Source: Bacteroidales bacterium
Lineage (GTDB): Bacteria > Bacteroidota > Bacteroidia > Bacteroidales > FEN-979
Length of the DNA stretch: 64,000 nucleotides
Assembly: GCA_028706295.1 (NCBI GenBank)
Contig: JAQWBQ010000008.1
Coordinates: 34,215 to 98,214, forward strand
Direction: 5' to 3'
Within the stretch, counting starts at the first letter, position 1. Every line of letters starts with the position of its first letter. The position numbers and the translations under genes were made by a program. The notes beneath the pieces were generated by a model. The model ran no database searches. It saw only the letters and a list, made by a program, of their open reading frames with translations, and was not told the DNA's origin. Shown one piece after another: positions 10,133 to 21,360 of the stretch.

Positions 10133-11791
10133 ATGCTGTTAAAATTATCCATTCAAAATTACCTGCTGATTAAAGATCTGGAGCTTGATTTTGCTTCCGG
10201 ATTTACCGTGATTACAGGTGAAACAGGGGCAGGGAAATCAATTATTCTTGGAGCATTAAACCTTATCTTGGGACAGCGGAACGATTCGTCAGTCGTATTC
10301 GATAAAACAAGAAAATGCATTATCGAAGGCCTTTTCAGGATATCTGGATACGTTCTTGATGACTTTTTTAAAAAAAATGATCTCGATTATGATGAACTGC
10401 TGACAGTGCGGAAAGAAATCAGCGATAATGGAAAATCCAGATCCTTTATTAACGATTCACCGGTGACACTTTCCGTACTTAAAGAACTTGGGGAACGGCT
10501 CGTCAATATCCATTCCCAGAATTCAATTATTACTTTACATAACGCTGATTTTCAGATTGCAGTAATCGATAGCTTTGCCAGAATTCAGGAAAAAGTATCA
10601 GCTTTCCGCAGTACCTTTCAAAACTGGAACTCTAAAAAAAATACCCTTGAAGAATTAATCAGGAAAGAAGCGAAACTAGCATTGTCACGCGATTATGATC
10701 AATTTTTGTATGATGAGCTGTCCTCAGCACGACTGAATTCTCAGGAATTATTGGACCTGGAAGAAAAACAACGCATTTTAATCAACCTGGAAGAAATAAG
10801 AGGAAATCTTCGTCGTGCATCTCAAGTTCTTTCAGGAGATGAAGTAAATATCCTCTCACAACTTAAAGAGGTATCCCAAGCATTAAACCAGGTTTCCGGG
10901 TTTCAGGCAGATATTAAACTATTAGCTGAAAGAATTAATTATAACTACATTGATATCAAGGATTTATCAAATGATATTTCATTGATCGGAAACCGCCTGG
11001 ATGGCGATCCCGGTGAACTTGAATCCATTTCACAGCGACTCGATCAATTGTACCGGCTCCTAAAAAAACATCAAAAAAGTAATATCGATGATTTAATTGA
11101 CCTTTACCATGAAATCGAATCGAAATTGTCCAGAACAGATAACCTGGGCCAGGAGATTCGTGAATTAAAAAAAGAGGTGACCGATCTTAAAACTGATCTG
11201 TTGACAAAAGCTAAAGAAATTTCAATCCTTCGAAAAAATATCATCCCTGTATTTACGTCAAAAGTTGAAAATTCTCTGGTGCAACTCGGGATTCCGTTTC
11301 CTACCTTCAGAGTAGAGTTACAATCAGCTGACGATCTTTTGACCTCCGATGGTTTAGATAAAGTAAAATTTCTATTCAGTGCAAATAAAGGTCTTGAAGC
11401 CAGTGATATAGAAACATCCATTTCAGGAGGTGAATCATCCCGACTCATGCTCACCATTAAATCGATGATAAGCCAAAAGAACCTTTTACCAACAATCTTT
11501 TTCGATGAAATCGATTCCGGTGTATCTGGAAAAATTGCCGGTATGGTGGGAAAAATTCTGAATGAAATGGGCAGTACCATGCAGGTAATCGCCATCACCC
11601 ACCTTCCTCAGATTGCCGCAAAATCATCACAGCATTTTTTAGTATATAAAATTAATAATCAAGATATTACACAAACAAATATAAAGAAATTATCTAATAA
11701 AGAACGCATTGAGGAAATAGCAAAAATGTTGAGCAATGAAAAGGTTACACCTTCAGCAATAAAAAATGCTAAAGATTTATTAAACAATTAA
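10133..11791 (+). CDS. recN: DNA repair protein RecN
   Basis: MLLKLSIQNYLLIKDLELDFASGFTVITGETGAGKSIILGALNLILGQR ... ISGGESSRLMLTIKSMIS ... FFDEIDSGVSG. Confidence 0.95.
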   Translation: MLLKLSIQNYLLIKDLELDFASGFTVITGETGAGKSIILGALNLILGQRNDSSVVFDKTRKCIIEGLFRISGYVLDDFFKKNDLDYDELLTVRKEISDNGKSRSFINDSPVTLSVLKELGERLVNIHSQNSIITLHNADFQIAVIDSFARIQEKVSAFRSTFQNWNSKKNTLEELIRKEAKLALSRDYDQFLYDELSSARLNSQELLDLEEKQRILINLEEIRGNLRRASQVLSGDEVNILSQLKEVSQALNQVSGFQADIKLLAERINYNYIDIKDLSNDISLIGNRLDGDPGELESISQRLDQLYRLLKKHQKSNIDDLIDLYHEIESKLSRTDNLGQEIRELKKEVTDLKTDLLTKAKEISILRKNIIPVFTSKVENSLVQLGIPFPTFRVELQSADDLLTSDGLDKVKFLFSANKGLEASDIETSISGGESSRLMLTIKSMISQKNLLPTIFFDEIDSGVSGKIAGMVGKILNEMGSTMQVIAITHLPQIAAKSSQHFLVYKINNQDITQTNIKKLSNKERIEEIAKMLSNEKVTPSAIKNAKDLLNN

Positions 11792-11841
11792 TTATTTATT
11801 ATAATTAAACTTTTACTTAAGTTAAATTTGATCTTTAAACT

Positions 11842-12678
11842 ATGGGACATAATTTGCTTCAAGGGAAGAAAGGTATCATTTTCGGGGCGCTTGATGAAAA
11901 ATCGATTGCTTGGAAGATCGCTGAACGGGCTCATGATGAAGGTGCTGTCTTCACGCTGTCTAACACTCCTGTTGCATTGCGTTTTGGTGAAATACAAATG
12001 TTGGCTGACAAATGCCAATCCGAAATAATTCCTGCTGATGCAACTGTTGTTTCAGACCTCGAAAATGTGTTTACTAAATCCATGACAATATTGGGAGGAA
12101 AAATTGATTTCGTTCTCCACTCTATTGGTATGTCTTTGAATGTAAGAAAACACCGCGAATATGATGATCTGGATTACGATTATTTTCAGAAAACCATTGA
12201 CATCTCAGCACTTTCGTTTCATAAAATGCTCCAGGTAGCAAAAAAGTTAAATGCCATTAATGAGTGGGGATCCGTTCTTGCCCTATCTTATATTGCAGCT
12301 CAGCGGACATTGGTTGGTTATAACGACATGGCAGATGCAAAATCACTGCTTGAATCAATAGCCAGAAGTTTCGGCTATATTTATGGTCGCGAAAAAAGGA
12401 TCCGGATTAATACCATTTCACAGTCACCAACCCGAACCACCGCAGGTAGCGGAATAAAAGGAATTGATGGTCTGCTCGATTTCACCGACCGGATGTCTCC
12501 CCTTGGTAATGCAACGGCCGATGAATGTGCTGATTTCTCAATCGTGCTCTTTTCCGACCTTTCCCGCAAAGTCACCATGCAAAATATCTACCATGACGGA
12601 GGCTTCTCAAGTATGGCTATGAGTCTCAGGGCTATGACTCAATATAACAAATGCCTGGACGAGGATGAAATTAAATGA
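11842..12678 (+). CDS. fabI: Enoyl-[acyl-carrier-protein] reductase (NADH)
   Basis: LLQGKKGIIFGALDEKSIAWKIAERAHDEGA, SYIAAQRTLVGYNDMADAKSLLESIARSFG, INTISQSPTRTTAGSGI. Confidence 0.93.
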   Translation: MGHNLLQGKKGIIFGALDEKSIAWKIAERAHDEGAVFTLSNTPVALRFGEIQMLADKCQSEIIPADATVVSDLENVFTKSMTILGGKIDFVLHSIGMSLNVRKHREYDDLDYDYFQKTIDISALSFHKMLQVAKKLNAINEWGSVLALSYIAAQRTLVGYNDMADAKSLLESIARSFGYIYGREKRIRINTISQSPTRTTAGSGIKGIDGLLDFTDRMSPLGNATADECADFSIVLFSDLSRKVTMQNIYHDGGFSSMAMSLRAMTQYNKCLDEDEIK

Positions 12679-12744
12679 CCATCTTTGACCCTTTTTCTTA
12701 ACTTTGCACCCCAAAATTTAGTTTGTCATTCAACCTGATTTTCA

Positions 12745-13494
12745 ATGAAAATATTAGTTTGTATTAGCAACGTCCCCGATACGACCACGAAGGTAAAATT
12801 TGTGGATGACCTTAAAAGACTTGATACAAACGGGATACAGTGGGTTATTAACCCATGGGATGAACTATCCCTGACCCGTGCACTTGAATTGAGAGATGAT
12901 CCCGCCTCCGGGATAACCTCTGTTACAGTGGCCCATGTTGGTTTGATATCATCAGAACCTACTATTCGCAAAGCACTGGCTCTCGGTGCCGACGATGCAA
13001 TAAGAGTAAATGCCGACCCAGCCGACGCTTTTTATGTCGCCAATCAGCTTTCAGAGATTATTAAGGCTACACCATTTGATCTCATTTTATGTGGAATCGA
13101 ATCAAGCGATTACAATGGCTCAACGGTTGGAGGTATGCTGGCAGAATTTCTCGAAATCCCTTCTATATCATCCGTATCGTCGGTGTACATTGAAAATGGA
13201 AAATTTCTGATCCACAGGGAAATCGATGGTGGTAAAGAAATCCTCTCCGTTGATGGCCCTTTTGTCGCAATTGTTCAGAAAGGCATTGCAAAGGAACCAA
13301 GAATAGCAGCAATGCGTGGAATCATGTTGGCTCGCACAAAACCCATGAAAGTCGTTGAACCGGTACCCTGTGACCTCCTTATCAATCTGGTGAGCTTTGA
13401 ATTACCTGCCCCCAGGACCGCCTGCCAATTTATCGATCCCGACCATCCGGGGCAACTGATCGCATTGTTACAAAATGAAGCAAAAGTTATTTAA
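12745..13494 (+). CDS. etfB: Electron transfer flavoprotein subunit beta
   Basis: MKILVCISNVPDTTTKVKF..., ALALGADDAIRVNAD..., GIESSDYNGSTVGGMLAEFL. Confidence 0.92.
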   Translation: MKILVCISNVPDTTTKVKFVDDLKRLDTNGIQWVINPWDELSLTRALELRDDPASGITSVTVAHVGLISSEPTIRKALALGADDAIRVNADPADAFYVANQLSEIIKATPFDLILCGIESSDYNGSTVGGMLAEFLEIPSISSVSSVYIENGKFLIHREIDGGKEILSVDGPFVAIVQKGIAKEPRIAAMRGIMLARTKPMKVVEPVPCDLLINLVSFELPAPRTACQFIDPDHPGQLIALLQNEAKVI

Positions 13495-13516
13495 TCGTTG
13501 ACCAATCAAAGATCCT

Positions 13517-14488
13517 ATGTCAGTTTTAATATTCGTTGAGCACTGGGAAGGGAAGTTTAAGAAGTTAAGTTTTGAACTTGTTTCCTATGGAATTAAGATT
13601 GCCGAATCGCTCCAGACAGAAGCAATCGTATTATGTATCGGAGATATTGATCCTTCTGAGATGGACAAATTATCCCTGTATGGTCCGGATCGGATTATCA
13701 ATGTCAAACCGGGAAATTTAAGCCATTTCGACAGTAAGATTTACACCGCAGTTATTGCTGGTCAGGCTGAAAAGAATTCAGCCTCATTGTTGATACTTTC
13801 CAACAATATTACAGGGAAAGCACTAGCTCCCCGATTATCAGTAAAATTAAAAGCAGCAATCGCATCAGGGGTTAGCCGTTTACCAATCAGCATCAACCCA
13901 TTCATCGTATATAAAAAGGTTTTCTCAGGAAATGCCTATGCACACCTTGAACTCAAATCTGAAATCAAAATCCTGACACTGGCTCAGAATTCCTTCGAAC
14001 TAATCACCCGCGATAAAGTACCTGCAGTCGAAACAATCACCGTCGAAGCTGATGCTGAAGCGTTAAAAACGAAACTGCTAGAAACCCTGAAACAATCAGG
14101 AAAGATATTATTGACCGATGCTGAAATTGTAGTATCTGGTGGAAGAGGCATGAAATCACCTGACAATTGGGGCCCGATCATCGAACTTGCCGGACTTCTT
14201 GGTGCTGCCACTGCATGTTCACGGCCCGTATCTGATGAGGGTTGGCGTCCGCATGAAGAGCACACCGGTCAGACGGGTAAGATCATCGCTCCGAACCTCT
14301 ATTTTGCCATTGGCATCTCCGGAGCAACACAACACTTAGCCGGCGTTAGTTCTTCAAAATATATCGTTGCCATTAACACTGACAAAGATGCACCTATCTT
14401 TTCTACTGCCCAGTATGGTATTGTTGGAGATGCCGGAAAAGTGCTTCCCAAATTGGTAGATGCTGTTAAAGAATTGAAGACGAAATAA
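13517..14488 (+). CDS. etfA: Electron transfer flavoprotein subunit alpha
   Basis: C-terminal FAD domain: [91 protein letters not shown]. Confidence 0.93.
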   Translation: MSVLIFVEHWEGKFKKLSFELVSYGIKIAESLQTEAIVLCIGDIDPSEMDKLSLYGPDRIINVKPGNLSHFDSKIYTAVIAGQAEKNSASLLILSNNITGKALAPRLSVKLKAAIASGVSRLPISINPFIVYKKVFSGNAYAHLELKSEIKILTLAQNSFELITRDKVPAVETITVEADAEALKTKLLETLKQSGKILLTDAEIVVSGGRGMKSPDNWGPIIELAGLLGAATACSRPVSDEGWRPHEEHTGQTGKIIAPNLYFAIGISGATQHLAGVSSSKYIVAINTDKDAPIFSTAQYGIVGDAGKVLPKLVDAVKELKTK

Positions 14489-14495
14489 ATCGGAG

Positions 14496-15818
14496 ATGTT
14501 AAAACAAATTATTTTTGCTCTGACCCTGGTTGCAACGTTAGGTTTTTTTACTTATACCGTGCTTAGAATTGCGGAATTCGTAAAACTTACAAAACCAGCA
14601 TTCCCTGTCAGGAAGATCGGACAACGCTTTTTAGTGACCCTCCGGGTCGCCCTTGGCCAGACAAAAATCTTCCGCCGACCAATCATAGGCCTGCTTCATG
14701 CATTGGTCTTTTGGGGTTTTTGCGTTATTCTTTTCGGAAGTATAGAAATGGTTATCGATGGTCTGACAGGCCAGGAACGATCACTTAGATTTTTGGGGGG
14801 ATTCTATGACTTCATGATCGCTTTCGGAGATATCTTCGCTCTTCTTGTCGCCATTTCTATTCTTGTTTTTCTGGTACGACGCATTTTCTTCCATATCGCT
14901 CGTTTTGAAGGAGTCGAAATGAAAAGGATCTCACATATCGACGCCAATATTGCATTGACCATGATTCTTTTATTGATGGTTTCCCTACTTGGCATGAACT
15001 GCTCATATTACGAAGGACTTGATTTTTCGGGGCAACCTCAGGCAGGTATCTATCCGGTGAGTAGCCTGCTATCCGTACTTTTTTCAACGCTCAGCCATGA
15101 CCAGCTCCGTATTCTGAACGAGTTTTTCTGGTGGCTCCACATACTTCTGATCTTCATTTTTGCAAATATTCTTCCGTATTCGAAACATTTTCATGTATTC
15201 ATGTCCGTTCCAAATGTTTTTTTATCACGTCTTGAACCTTTGGGAAAATTGACAAATATGGATTCTATTACCAGGGAAGTGAAAATGATGTTAAATCCCA
15301 CCTCAGATTTCTCAACAGATCAGGAAGGGCAATCACCACCAGAACGTTTCGGTATCAAGGATGTTGAAGACATCACCTGGAAAAATTATCTGGATTCACT
15401 ATCATGTACTGAATGTGGTCGTTGCACTTCAGTTTGTCCTGCCAATCTGACCGGGAAACGACTTTCTCCACGGAAAATACTCATGGATGTAAGGGCACGA
15501 ATGAAAGAAAAGGGTCCGGGTCTGGTTAAAAATGGCAGGTCGTTTGACGATACTAAATCATTATTGCGCAACTATATTTCCGAGGAGGAATTGTGGGCTT
15601 GCACAACCTGCAACGCATGCGCAAAGGAGTGTCCGATCAATATTAACCATCCCTCCATTATCGTTGACATGCGTCGGTACCTTGTGATGGAAGAGGCTTC
15701 GGCGCCTGGTGGACTTAAAAGCGTCTTTAACAATATTGAAAATAATGGGGCTCCCTGGCAATTCTCACCGGAAGACCGGTTGCTTTGGGCACAAAACCTG
15801 GAAATACGGATCAATTAA
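14496..15818 (+). CDS. Membrane-bound (Fe-S)-binding oxidoreductase subunit (heme-b/NarI-like TM region plus 2x[4Fe-4S])
   Basis: N-terminal TM helices; [22 protein letters not shown] and [18 protein letters not shown] cluster motifs. Confidence 0.85.
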   Translation: MLKQIIFALTLVATLGFFTYTVLRIAEFVKLTKPAFPVRKIGQRFLVTLRVALGQTKIFRRPIIGLLHALVFWGFCVILFGSIEMVIDGLTGQERSLRFLGGFYDFMIAFGDIFALLVAISILVFLVRRIFFHIARFEGVEMKRISHIDANIALTMILLLMVSLLGMNCSYYEGLDFSGQPQAGIYPVSSLLSVLFSTLSHDQLRILNEFFWWLHILLIFIFANILPYSKHFHVFMSVPNVFLSRLEPLGKLTNMDSITREVKMMLNPTSDFSTDQEGQSPPERFGIKDVEDITWKNYLDSLSCTECGRCTSVCPANLTGKRLSPRKILMDVRARMKEKGPGLVKNGRSFDDTKSLLRNYISEEELWACTTCNACAKECPININHPSIIVDMRRYLVMEEASAPGGLKSVFNNIENNGAPWQFSPEDRLLWAQNLEIRIN

Positions 15819-15832
15819 ACGAACACCCTAAA

Positions 15833-16627
15833 ATGGAAGTACAAAAGCTTGAAATTCCGGTGATGGCCGACCTTTTCGCAAAGGGAGAAAAACCTGAATA
15901 CCTTTTCTGGGTGGGTTGCGCCGGCGCATTCGACGACCGCTATAAAAAGGTCACTCAGGCATTCGCCAAAATTTTATCATTTCTCCATGTCAGTTACGCT
16001 GTTCTGGGTAAAGAAGAATCATGTACCGGCGATCCGGCTCGTCGTGCAGGAAATGAAATGCTATATCAGATGCAGGCTTTGCAAAATATTGCGACCTTCG
16101 AACGATACGGAATTACCAGGATCATTACCATTTGTCCGCATTGCTATAATATTTTCAAAAATGAATATCCCGATCTGGGAGGCAAGTATACGGTGATCAA
16201 CTATCTTCAATTTATTGAGAAAATGATTGCAGAGAAGAAACTGAAATTGGATACTACCAGATTCAAAGGGAAAACCATTACCTATCATGATCCTTGCTAC
16301 CTGGGCCGTGCAAACAATATTTATAATGAACCCCGGATTATCCTCCAAAACCTTACATCGGGAATTTCGGAAATGGAACGGCATAAAAGTTTTGCGCTTT
16401 GCTGTGGCGCAGGGGGCGCTCAGATGTTTAAAGAAGCTGAGGCCGGTAATAAAGAAATTTTTATTGAACGAACCGAAGAGGCACTGCGAACGCATGCTGA
16501 TATTATTGCCACCGCATGCCCATTCTGCATGACCATGATTACTGATGGGATTAAATATAAGAACCATGAGGAACTCGTGAAAAACTATGATATTGCCGAG
16601 TTAATTGTACAGTCCTTAGATATTTAG
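15833..16627 (+). CDS. (Fe-S)-binding protein with two CCG (DUF224/HdrB-like) domains
   Basis: ATG at 15833 preferred over TTG 15785. YHDPCYLGRANNIYNEPR, FALCCGAGGAQMFKE, ATACPFCMTMI. Confidence 0.85.
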   Translation: MEVQKLEIPVMADLFAKGEKPEYLFWVGCAGAFDDRYKKVTQAFAKILSFLHVSYAVLGKEESCTGDPARRAGNEMLYQMQALQNIATFERYGITRIITICPHCYNIFKNEYPDLGGKYTVINYLQFIEKMIAEKKLKLDTTRFKGKTITYHDPCYLGRANNIYNEPRIILQNLTSGISEMERHKSFALCCGAGGAQMFKEAEAGNKEIFIERTEEALRTHADIIATACPFCMTMITDGIKYKNHEELVKNYDIAELIVQSLDI

Positions 16628-16645
16628 CAACTTAAAAGCAATAAA

Positions 16646-18427
16646 ATGGAGCAAAAAAAAGTATTGAAGAGTGGAGAATTTCTGGTAGATGAAATTGCAG
16701 CCTCTGATGTCTTTATTCCTGAAGAATTTGATGAAGAACAAAAAATGATCGCTCAGACCTGTCAGGACTTTCTGGATACAGAGTTGTATCCCAATCTTGA
16801 CCAGATCGACACTCCCGACGTATCTTTAATGAAAACGATCCTGAAAAAAGCCGGGGACCTGGGACTGATGGGTATTTCAATTCCTGAAGAATATGGTGGA
16901 TTCGGGCAATCTTTTGTCACCCAAATGTTGGCTGCCGAAACCATTGGTGCAGGTCACTCTTTCTCTGTTGCATTTATGGCCCACACGGGAATCGGTACGT
17001 TGCCCATAATGTATTACGGAAATGAGGATCAGCGGCAACGATATGTCACACGGTTGGCCGCCGGTGAATTATTAGGAGCCTATTGCCTTACAGAACCCGG
17101 TGCCGGTAGTGATGCAAACTCCGGAAAAACCCAGGCTGTGTTATCCGAAGATGGCAAACACTATATTCTGAATGGTCAGAAAATGTGGATCACCAACGCT
17201 GGATTTGCCGACACCCAGGTGGTTTTTGCAAAGATTGATAAAGACCGGGTATTGAGCGCTTTTATTGTCGAACGCAGTTTCCCGGGCGTGGTAATCAATC
17301 CCGATGAACACAAAATGGGTATCAAAGGTTCATCGACAGCTCAAATATTTTATAACGACGTGAAGGTGCCGGTTGAAAATCTCATTGGAAATAGGGGCGA
17401 GGGCTTCAGGATTGCTCTAAGCATCCTTCATATGGGACGAATAAAACTGGGAGCAAATGTACTTGGCGCCTCTAAAAAAGCAATTAACGACTCGGTCAAA
17501 TATGCAAACGAACGCAAACAGTTCGGGGTATTGATCTCTTCATTCGGAGCAATTAAACATAAACTCGCTGAACAAGTAATAAAAACCTATGCTCTTGAAT
17601 GTTCTATTTACAGGCTAAGTAAAGATATCGACGAACTAATAGAGAAAAATAAACAATCAGGAATGGATAAAGGCAGGGCTTCCATTGAAGCAATTAGCCA
17701 TTATGCTGTCGAAGCTGCCATTCTAAAGGTTTATGGATCGGAAGTTCTTGATTTTGTAATTGATGAAGCTGTCCAAATCCATGGCGGAATGGGTTACTCC
17801 GCTGAAATGGCTGTCGAAAGAGGCTATCGCGATTCACGCATCAATCGGATATTTGAAGGAACCAACGAAATAAACAGGTTGCTTGTTGTCGACACCGCGA
17901 TGAAACGAGCATTGAAAGGCGATTTTGATCTCTTCGGTAAAGCTGCCGCCTTATCCGAGGCCCTTGAAACGATTGCCATAGAAGCTGCCTCTGAGGAATC
18001 CTTCTTTAATGAAAAAGCCCGGATCATTAAAAATTTCAAGAATTTAGTTCTGGTACTTATCCACGCTGCAGTTAAAAAATTCGAGAAAAAACTCGTGTCG
18101 GAACAGGAAATCCAAAATAACCTTACCGATATAATCATGGAGATATATCTGGCTGAATCAATGTCACTAAGAATTCAAAAAGTGGAAGCATTAAAAGGAA
18201 ATTCCGGTGAAGTATACCGTAATATGCTCGATGTTTTCATTTATGATGCTGCCGGGAAAATCAGGAAAGCGGGATTCGATGCCATAAATTCTATTGAACC
18301 GACAAACCTCGCAGATAAGTATTATAACGCCATCAACAAACTTACAATGGTTCCCGGTATCAATGTTAAAGAGCGTCGCAGAAATATTGCTGACACTTTA
18401 ATTGAACAGAATAAATACCGTTTCTAA
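16646..18427 (+). CDS. Acyl-CoA dehydrogenase (long, VLCAD-like C-terminal extension)
   Basis: CLTEPGAGSDANSGKTQAVLSEDGKHYILNGQKMWITNAGFAD, IHGGMGYSAEMAVERGYRDSRINRIFEGTNEINRLL. Confidence 0.93.
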   Translation: MEQKKVLKSGEFLVDEIAASDVFIPEEFDEEQKMIAQTCQDFLDTELYPNLDQIDTPDVSLMKTILKKAGDLGLMGISIPEEYGGFGQSFVTQMLAAETIGAGHSFSVAFMAHTGIGTLPIMYYGNEDQRQRYVTRLAAGELLGAYCLTEPGAGSDANSGKTQAVLSEDGKHYILNGQKMWITNAGFADTQVVFAKIDKDRVLSAFIVERSFPGVVINPDEHKMGIKGSSTAQIFYNDVKVPVENLIGNRGEGFRIALSILHMGRIKLGANVLGASKKAINDSVKYANERKQFGVLISSFGAIKHKLAEQVIKTYALECSIYRLSKDIDELIEKNKQSGMDKGRASIEAISHYAVEAAILKVYGSEVLDFVIDEAVQIHGGMGYSAEMAVERGYRDSRINRIFEGTNEINRLLVVDTAMKRALKGDFDLFGKAAALSEALETIAIEAASEESFFNEKARIIKNFKNLVLVLIHAAVKKFEKKLVSEQEIQNNLTDIIMEIYLAESMSLRIQKVEALKGNSGEVYRNMLDVFIYDAAGKIRKAGFDAINSIEPTNLADKYYNAINKLTMVPGINVKERRRNIADTLIEQNKYRF

Positions 18428-18484
18428 AATTCATTTTATACTACTTCTCCTGATTTTCGCACAGGAAGCAACAATAATAACAGA

Positions 18485-18523
18485 CACGGCAACAAGTGAA
18501 AACTTGTTGCCGTGATCTTTTTT
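18485..18523 (+). terminator. Rho-independent terminator after the etf/acyl-CoA dehydrogenase operon
   Basis: Perfect 13-bp stem cacggcaacaagt-GAAA-acttgttgccgtg (18485-18514) followed by atctttttt. Confidence 0.88.
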
Positions 18524-18543
18524 AAACAGAATGGTAACCTGGA

Positions 18544-21096
18544 TTATCCGGTTGGTAAAGCATCTGTACTGTCAGACTTTTTAACGACAACCAGGATTTC
18601 TTCCTTTTCCTTTGAATAATCTACCAGGATCGTATCCGTTTCAGAAATTTTTGTCTTGATGATCTCCTCAGCAAGAGTATCTTCGACATATTTTTGAATT
18701 GCACGTTTCAAAGGTCTTGCTCCAAACTGTGCATCCCAACCTTTATCAGCAATGAAGTCTTTTGCAGTTTCTGTAATAACAATTTGATAACCAAGTCCTT
18801 TGATACGATCGTACAATTGTTTCAACTCAATGTCAATGATCCTGTGAATATCTTCTCTTTCCAATGAATCAAAGATCACGATATCGTCGATACGATTGAG
18901 AAACTCGGGTGCAAATGCTTTCTTCAATGCATTTTCAATAACACCCCGTGCATAATCTCCGGAGGAAGCTTGTTTTGCTGAAGTTGAAAATCCGACACCC
19001 TGCCCAAAATCTTTTAATTGTCTTGATCCGATGTTCGAAGTCATGATCACAATAGTATTTTTGAAGTCGACCCGCCGGCCAAAACTATCCGTGAGCACAC
19101 CGTCATCCAAAACCTGAAGCAGGAGGTGAAAAACATCAGGATGTGCCTTCTCAATCTCATCCAGTAATACAATTGCATAAGGTCGCCTCCTTATTTTTTC
19201 AGTAAGTTGCCCCCCTTCTTCATAACCCACGTACCCCGGAGGAGCTCCTATCAGGCGCGAAACAGCAAATTTTTCCATGTATTCGCTCATATCAATCCTG
19301 ACAAGTGCATCCTCGGTATCGAAAAGATATTTTGAAAGAACTTTTGCCAGATGGGTCTTTCCGACTCCGGTAGGACCTAAAAAGATAAATGTTCCAATAG
19401 GTTTGTTGGGATCCTTCAATCCGGCTCTGTTGCGACGGATCGCCTTTACAACCTTCTTTATTGCTTCATTCTGTCCGATAACGGATCCCTCAAGTTCGGC
19501 CTCCATATGGATCAATCGATCACTTTCATTCTTTGCAATTCGTTGGACAGGAATACCGGTCATCATGGCTACGACTTCTGCTACATTTTCTTCGCCAACA
19601 ACCTGCCGGTTCAATTTTGCATTTTCTTCCCACTTTTTCTTCTCCCGCTCAAGGCCTTCCTGTAGTTTTCGCTCTGTATCTCTCAGGTCGGCAGCCTCTT
19701 CAAACTTCTGGCTGTTGATTGCAGCCATCTTCTTCTTCCGTGTCTCCTCAATCTGATTTTCAATGGTTACAATCTCAGAGGGCACATTTATATTTGAAAT
19801 ATGCACCCTCGCTCCGGCCTCATCAAGCGCATCAATGGCCTTATCAGGCAGATACCGGTCGGTAATGTATCTGTTGGTCAGGGATACACAGGTTTTAATA
19901 GCTTCATCAGTATATTTGACAAGATGGTGGTCCTCGTATTTTTCTTTTATATTATGTAGAATCTCCACGGTTTCTTCAGGAGTCGTCGGATCAACCAATA
20001 CCTTCTGGAATCGCCGTTCAAGAGCTCCGTCCTTTTCGATGTATTGACGATATTCATCCAGCGTGGTCGCCCCGATGCACTGTATGTCACCCCGGGCAAG
20101 AGCGGGTTTAAACATGTTGGAAGCATCCAGTGATCCGGATGCATTACCTGCTCCAACGATTGTATGAATCTCATCAATGAAAACAATTATATTGGGATTT
20201 TTCTCCAACTCATTCAAAACCGCTTTCATGCGTTCTTCAAATTGACCACGGTATTTCGTACCGGCTACCAGTGAAGCAAGGTCAAGAGAAACAAGTCGCT
20301 TGTTGAATAAAGCCCGTGATACTTTTCTCTGCACAATACGTAAGGCAAGTCCTTCAGCGATAGCAGATTTGCCCACGCCGGGTTCACCAATCAGAATGGG
20401 ATTATTCTTTTTCCTTCGGCTCAGGATCTGCGCAATCCTTTGCAACTCCGTTTCGCGGCCGACAATGGGGTCCAGACGGCCTTCTTCGGCAGCCTTGGTT
20501 ATATCTCGTCCGAAATTATCTAGGACCGGAGTTTTCGATTTTGAATCCTGGCCTTTTTTCTGATTGGCAGAAAAACCCTTTCCGCCTTCATCCGACTCCT
20601 CATCCTCTTCATCTTTCGGAAGAATGTCCTGCGGTTCAAAATTAACTTCATTGCTGCCACTGGCAAGAATTGATTTTAACTCTTCTTTTACGCTCCCATA
20701 GGTCGCACCATAGGTGGCAAGTGTCTTGGTTACCAGATTGTTCTCATCCTTTAAAATTGCCATCAACAAATGCTCTGTTCCAATCAATTCACTGTTAAAC
20801 AGTTTTGCCTCAAGATAGGTTATTTTTAAGGCACGCTCAGCTTGTTTAATCAAAGGAATGTTCTCACCGGAAATTTGAACCTCTTTGTGACTGGCAACAG
20901 CCATTTCAAGTTTTTTCCGGACAACTGACAGTTCAACCCCAAGAATCTTCATAATTCTGATGGCAAGTCCTTCACCTTCACGAATAATCCCCAGTAATAG
21001 ATGCTCAAGCCCAATATAATCATTTCCCAGTCGCTGAGCCTCTTCCCGACTATAAATCAAAACATCCTTAACACGTTGTGAGAATTTTGCTTCCAT
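18544..21096 (-). CDS. clpC: ATP-dependent Clp protease ATP-binding subunit ClpC
   Basis: Clp_N repeats ([36 protein letters not shown]), two AAA+ domains ([27 protein letters not shown]), UVR-like linker, C-terminal ClpB_D2-small. Confidence 0.95.
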   Translation of the reverse strand: MEAKFSQRVKDVLIYSREEAQRLGNDYIGLEHLLLGIIREGEGLAIRIMKILGVELSVVRKKLEMAVASHKEVQISGENIPLIKQAERALKITYLEAKLFNSELIGTEHLLMAILKDENNLVTKTLATYGATYGSVKEELKSILASGSNEVNFEPQDILPKDEEDEESDEGGKGFSANQKKGQDSKSKTPVLDNFGRDITKAAEEGRLDPIVGRETELQRIAQILSRRKKNNPILIGEPGVGKSAIAEGLALRIVQRKVSRALFNKRLVSLDLASLVAGTKYRGQFEERMKAVLNELEKNPNIIVFIDEIHTIVGAGNASGSLDASNMFKPALARGDIQCIGATTLDEYRQYIEKDGALERRFQKVLVDPTTPEETVEILHNIKEKYEDHHLVKYTDEAIKTCVSLTNRYITDRYLPDKAIDALDEAGARVHISNINVPSEIVTIENQIEETRKKKMAAINSQKFEEAADLRDTERKLQEGLEREKKKWEENAKLNRQVVGEENVAEVVAMMTGIPVQRIAKNESDRLIHMEAELEGSVIGQNEAIKKVVKAIRRNRAGLKDPNKPIGTFIFLGPTGVGKTHLAKVLSKYLFDTEDALVRIDMSEYMEKFAVSRLIGAPPGYVGYEEGGQLTEKIRRRPYAIVLLDEIEKAHPDVFHLLLQVLDDGVLTDSFGRRVDFKNTIVIMTSNIGSRQLKDFGQGVGFSTSAKQASSGDYARGVIENALKKAFAPEFLNRIDDIVIFDSLEREDIHRIIDIELKQLYDRIKGLGYQIVITETAKDFIADKGWDAQFGARPLKRAIQKYVEDTLAEEIIKTKISETDTILVDYSKEKEEILVVVKKSDSTDALPTG

Positions 21097-21360
21097 AATA
21101 ATTTCAATAATTAGATGGCATACGACAAAAAGTGAACCATGTTATTTCCGGTAATTCTGTCATGTTTTTCAAAAATACAATCCTTATCATCAAAATGTTG
21201 CAGAAATGCCTTTATTTATGAACACTTTCATGTTAGTAAGACCATAAAAATCTCAATAAAAAAGCATGGTTTTCTGCCTGAAATTTCTTACTTTCGTATG
21301 CACTATTCGGATATTATATCTATCTGATTATTAAACTCATAAATCACAGAAAAAGACAAT

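Noticed and set aside
11104-11598. 164-aa minus-strand ORF inside recN
   Set aside because: Antisense to a clear RecN ATPase domain; Ser/Ile/Arg-rich shadow translation.
16061-16567. 168-aa minus-strand ORF opposite the CCG protein
   Set aside because: Antisense to conserved CCG motifs; no domain recognised.
19277-20563. Plus-strand ORFs opposite clpC (19277..19756, 19763..20047, 20300..20563)
   Set aside because: Antisense shadow ORFs of a strongly coding, conserved ClpC frame.
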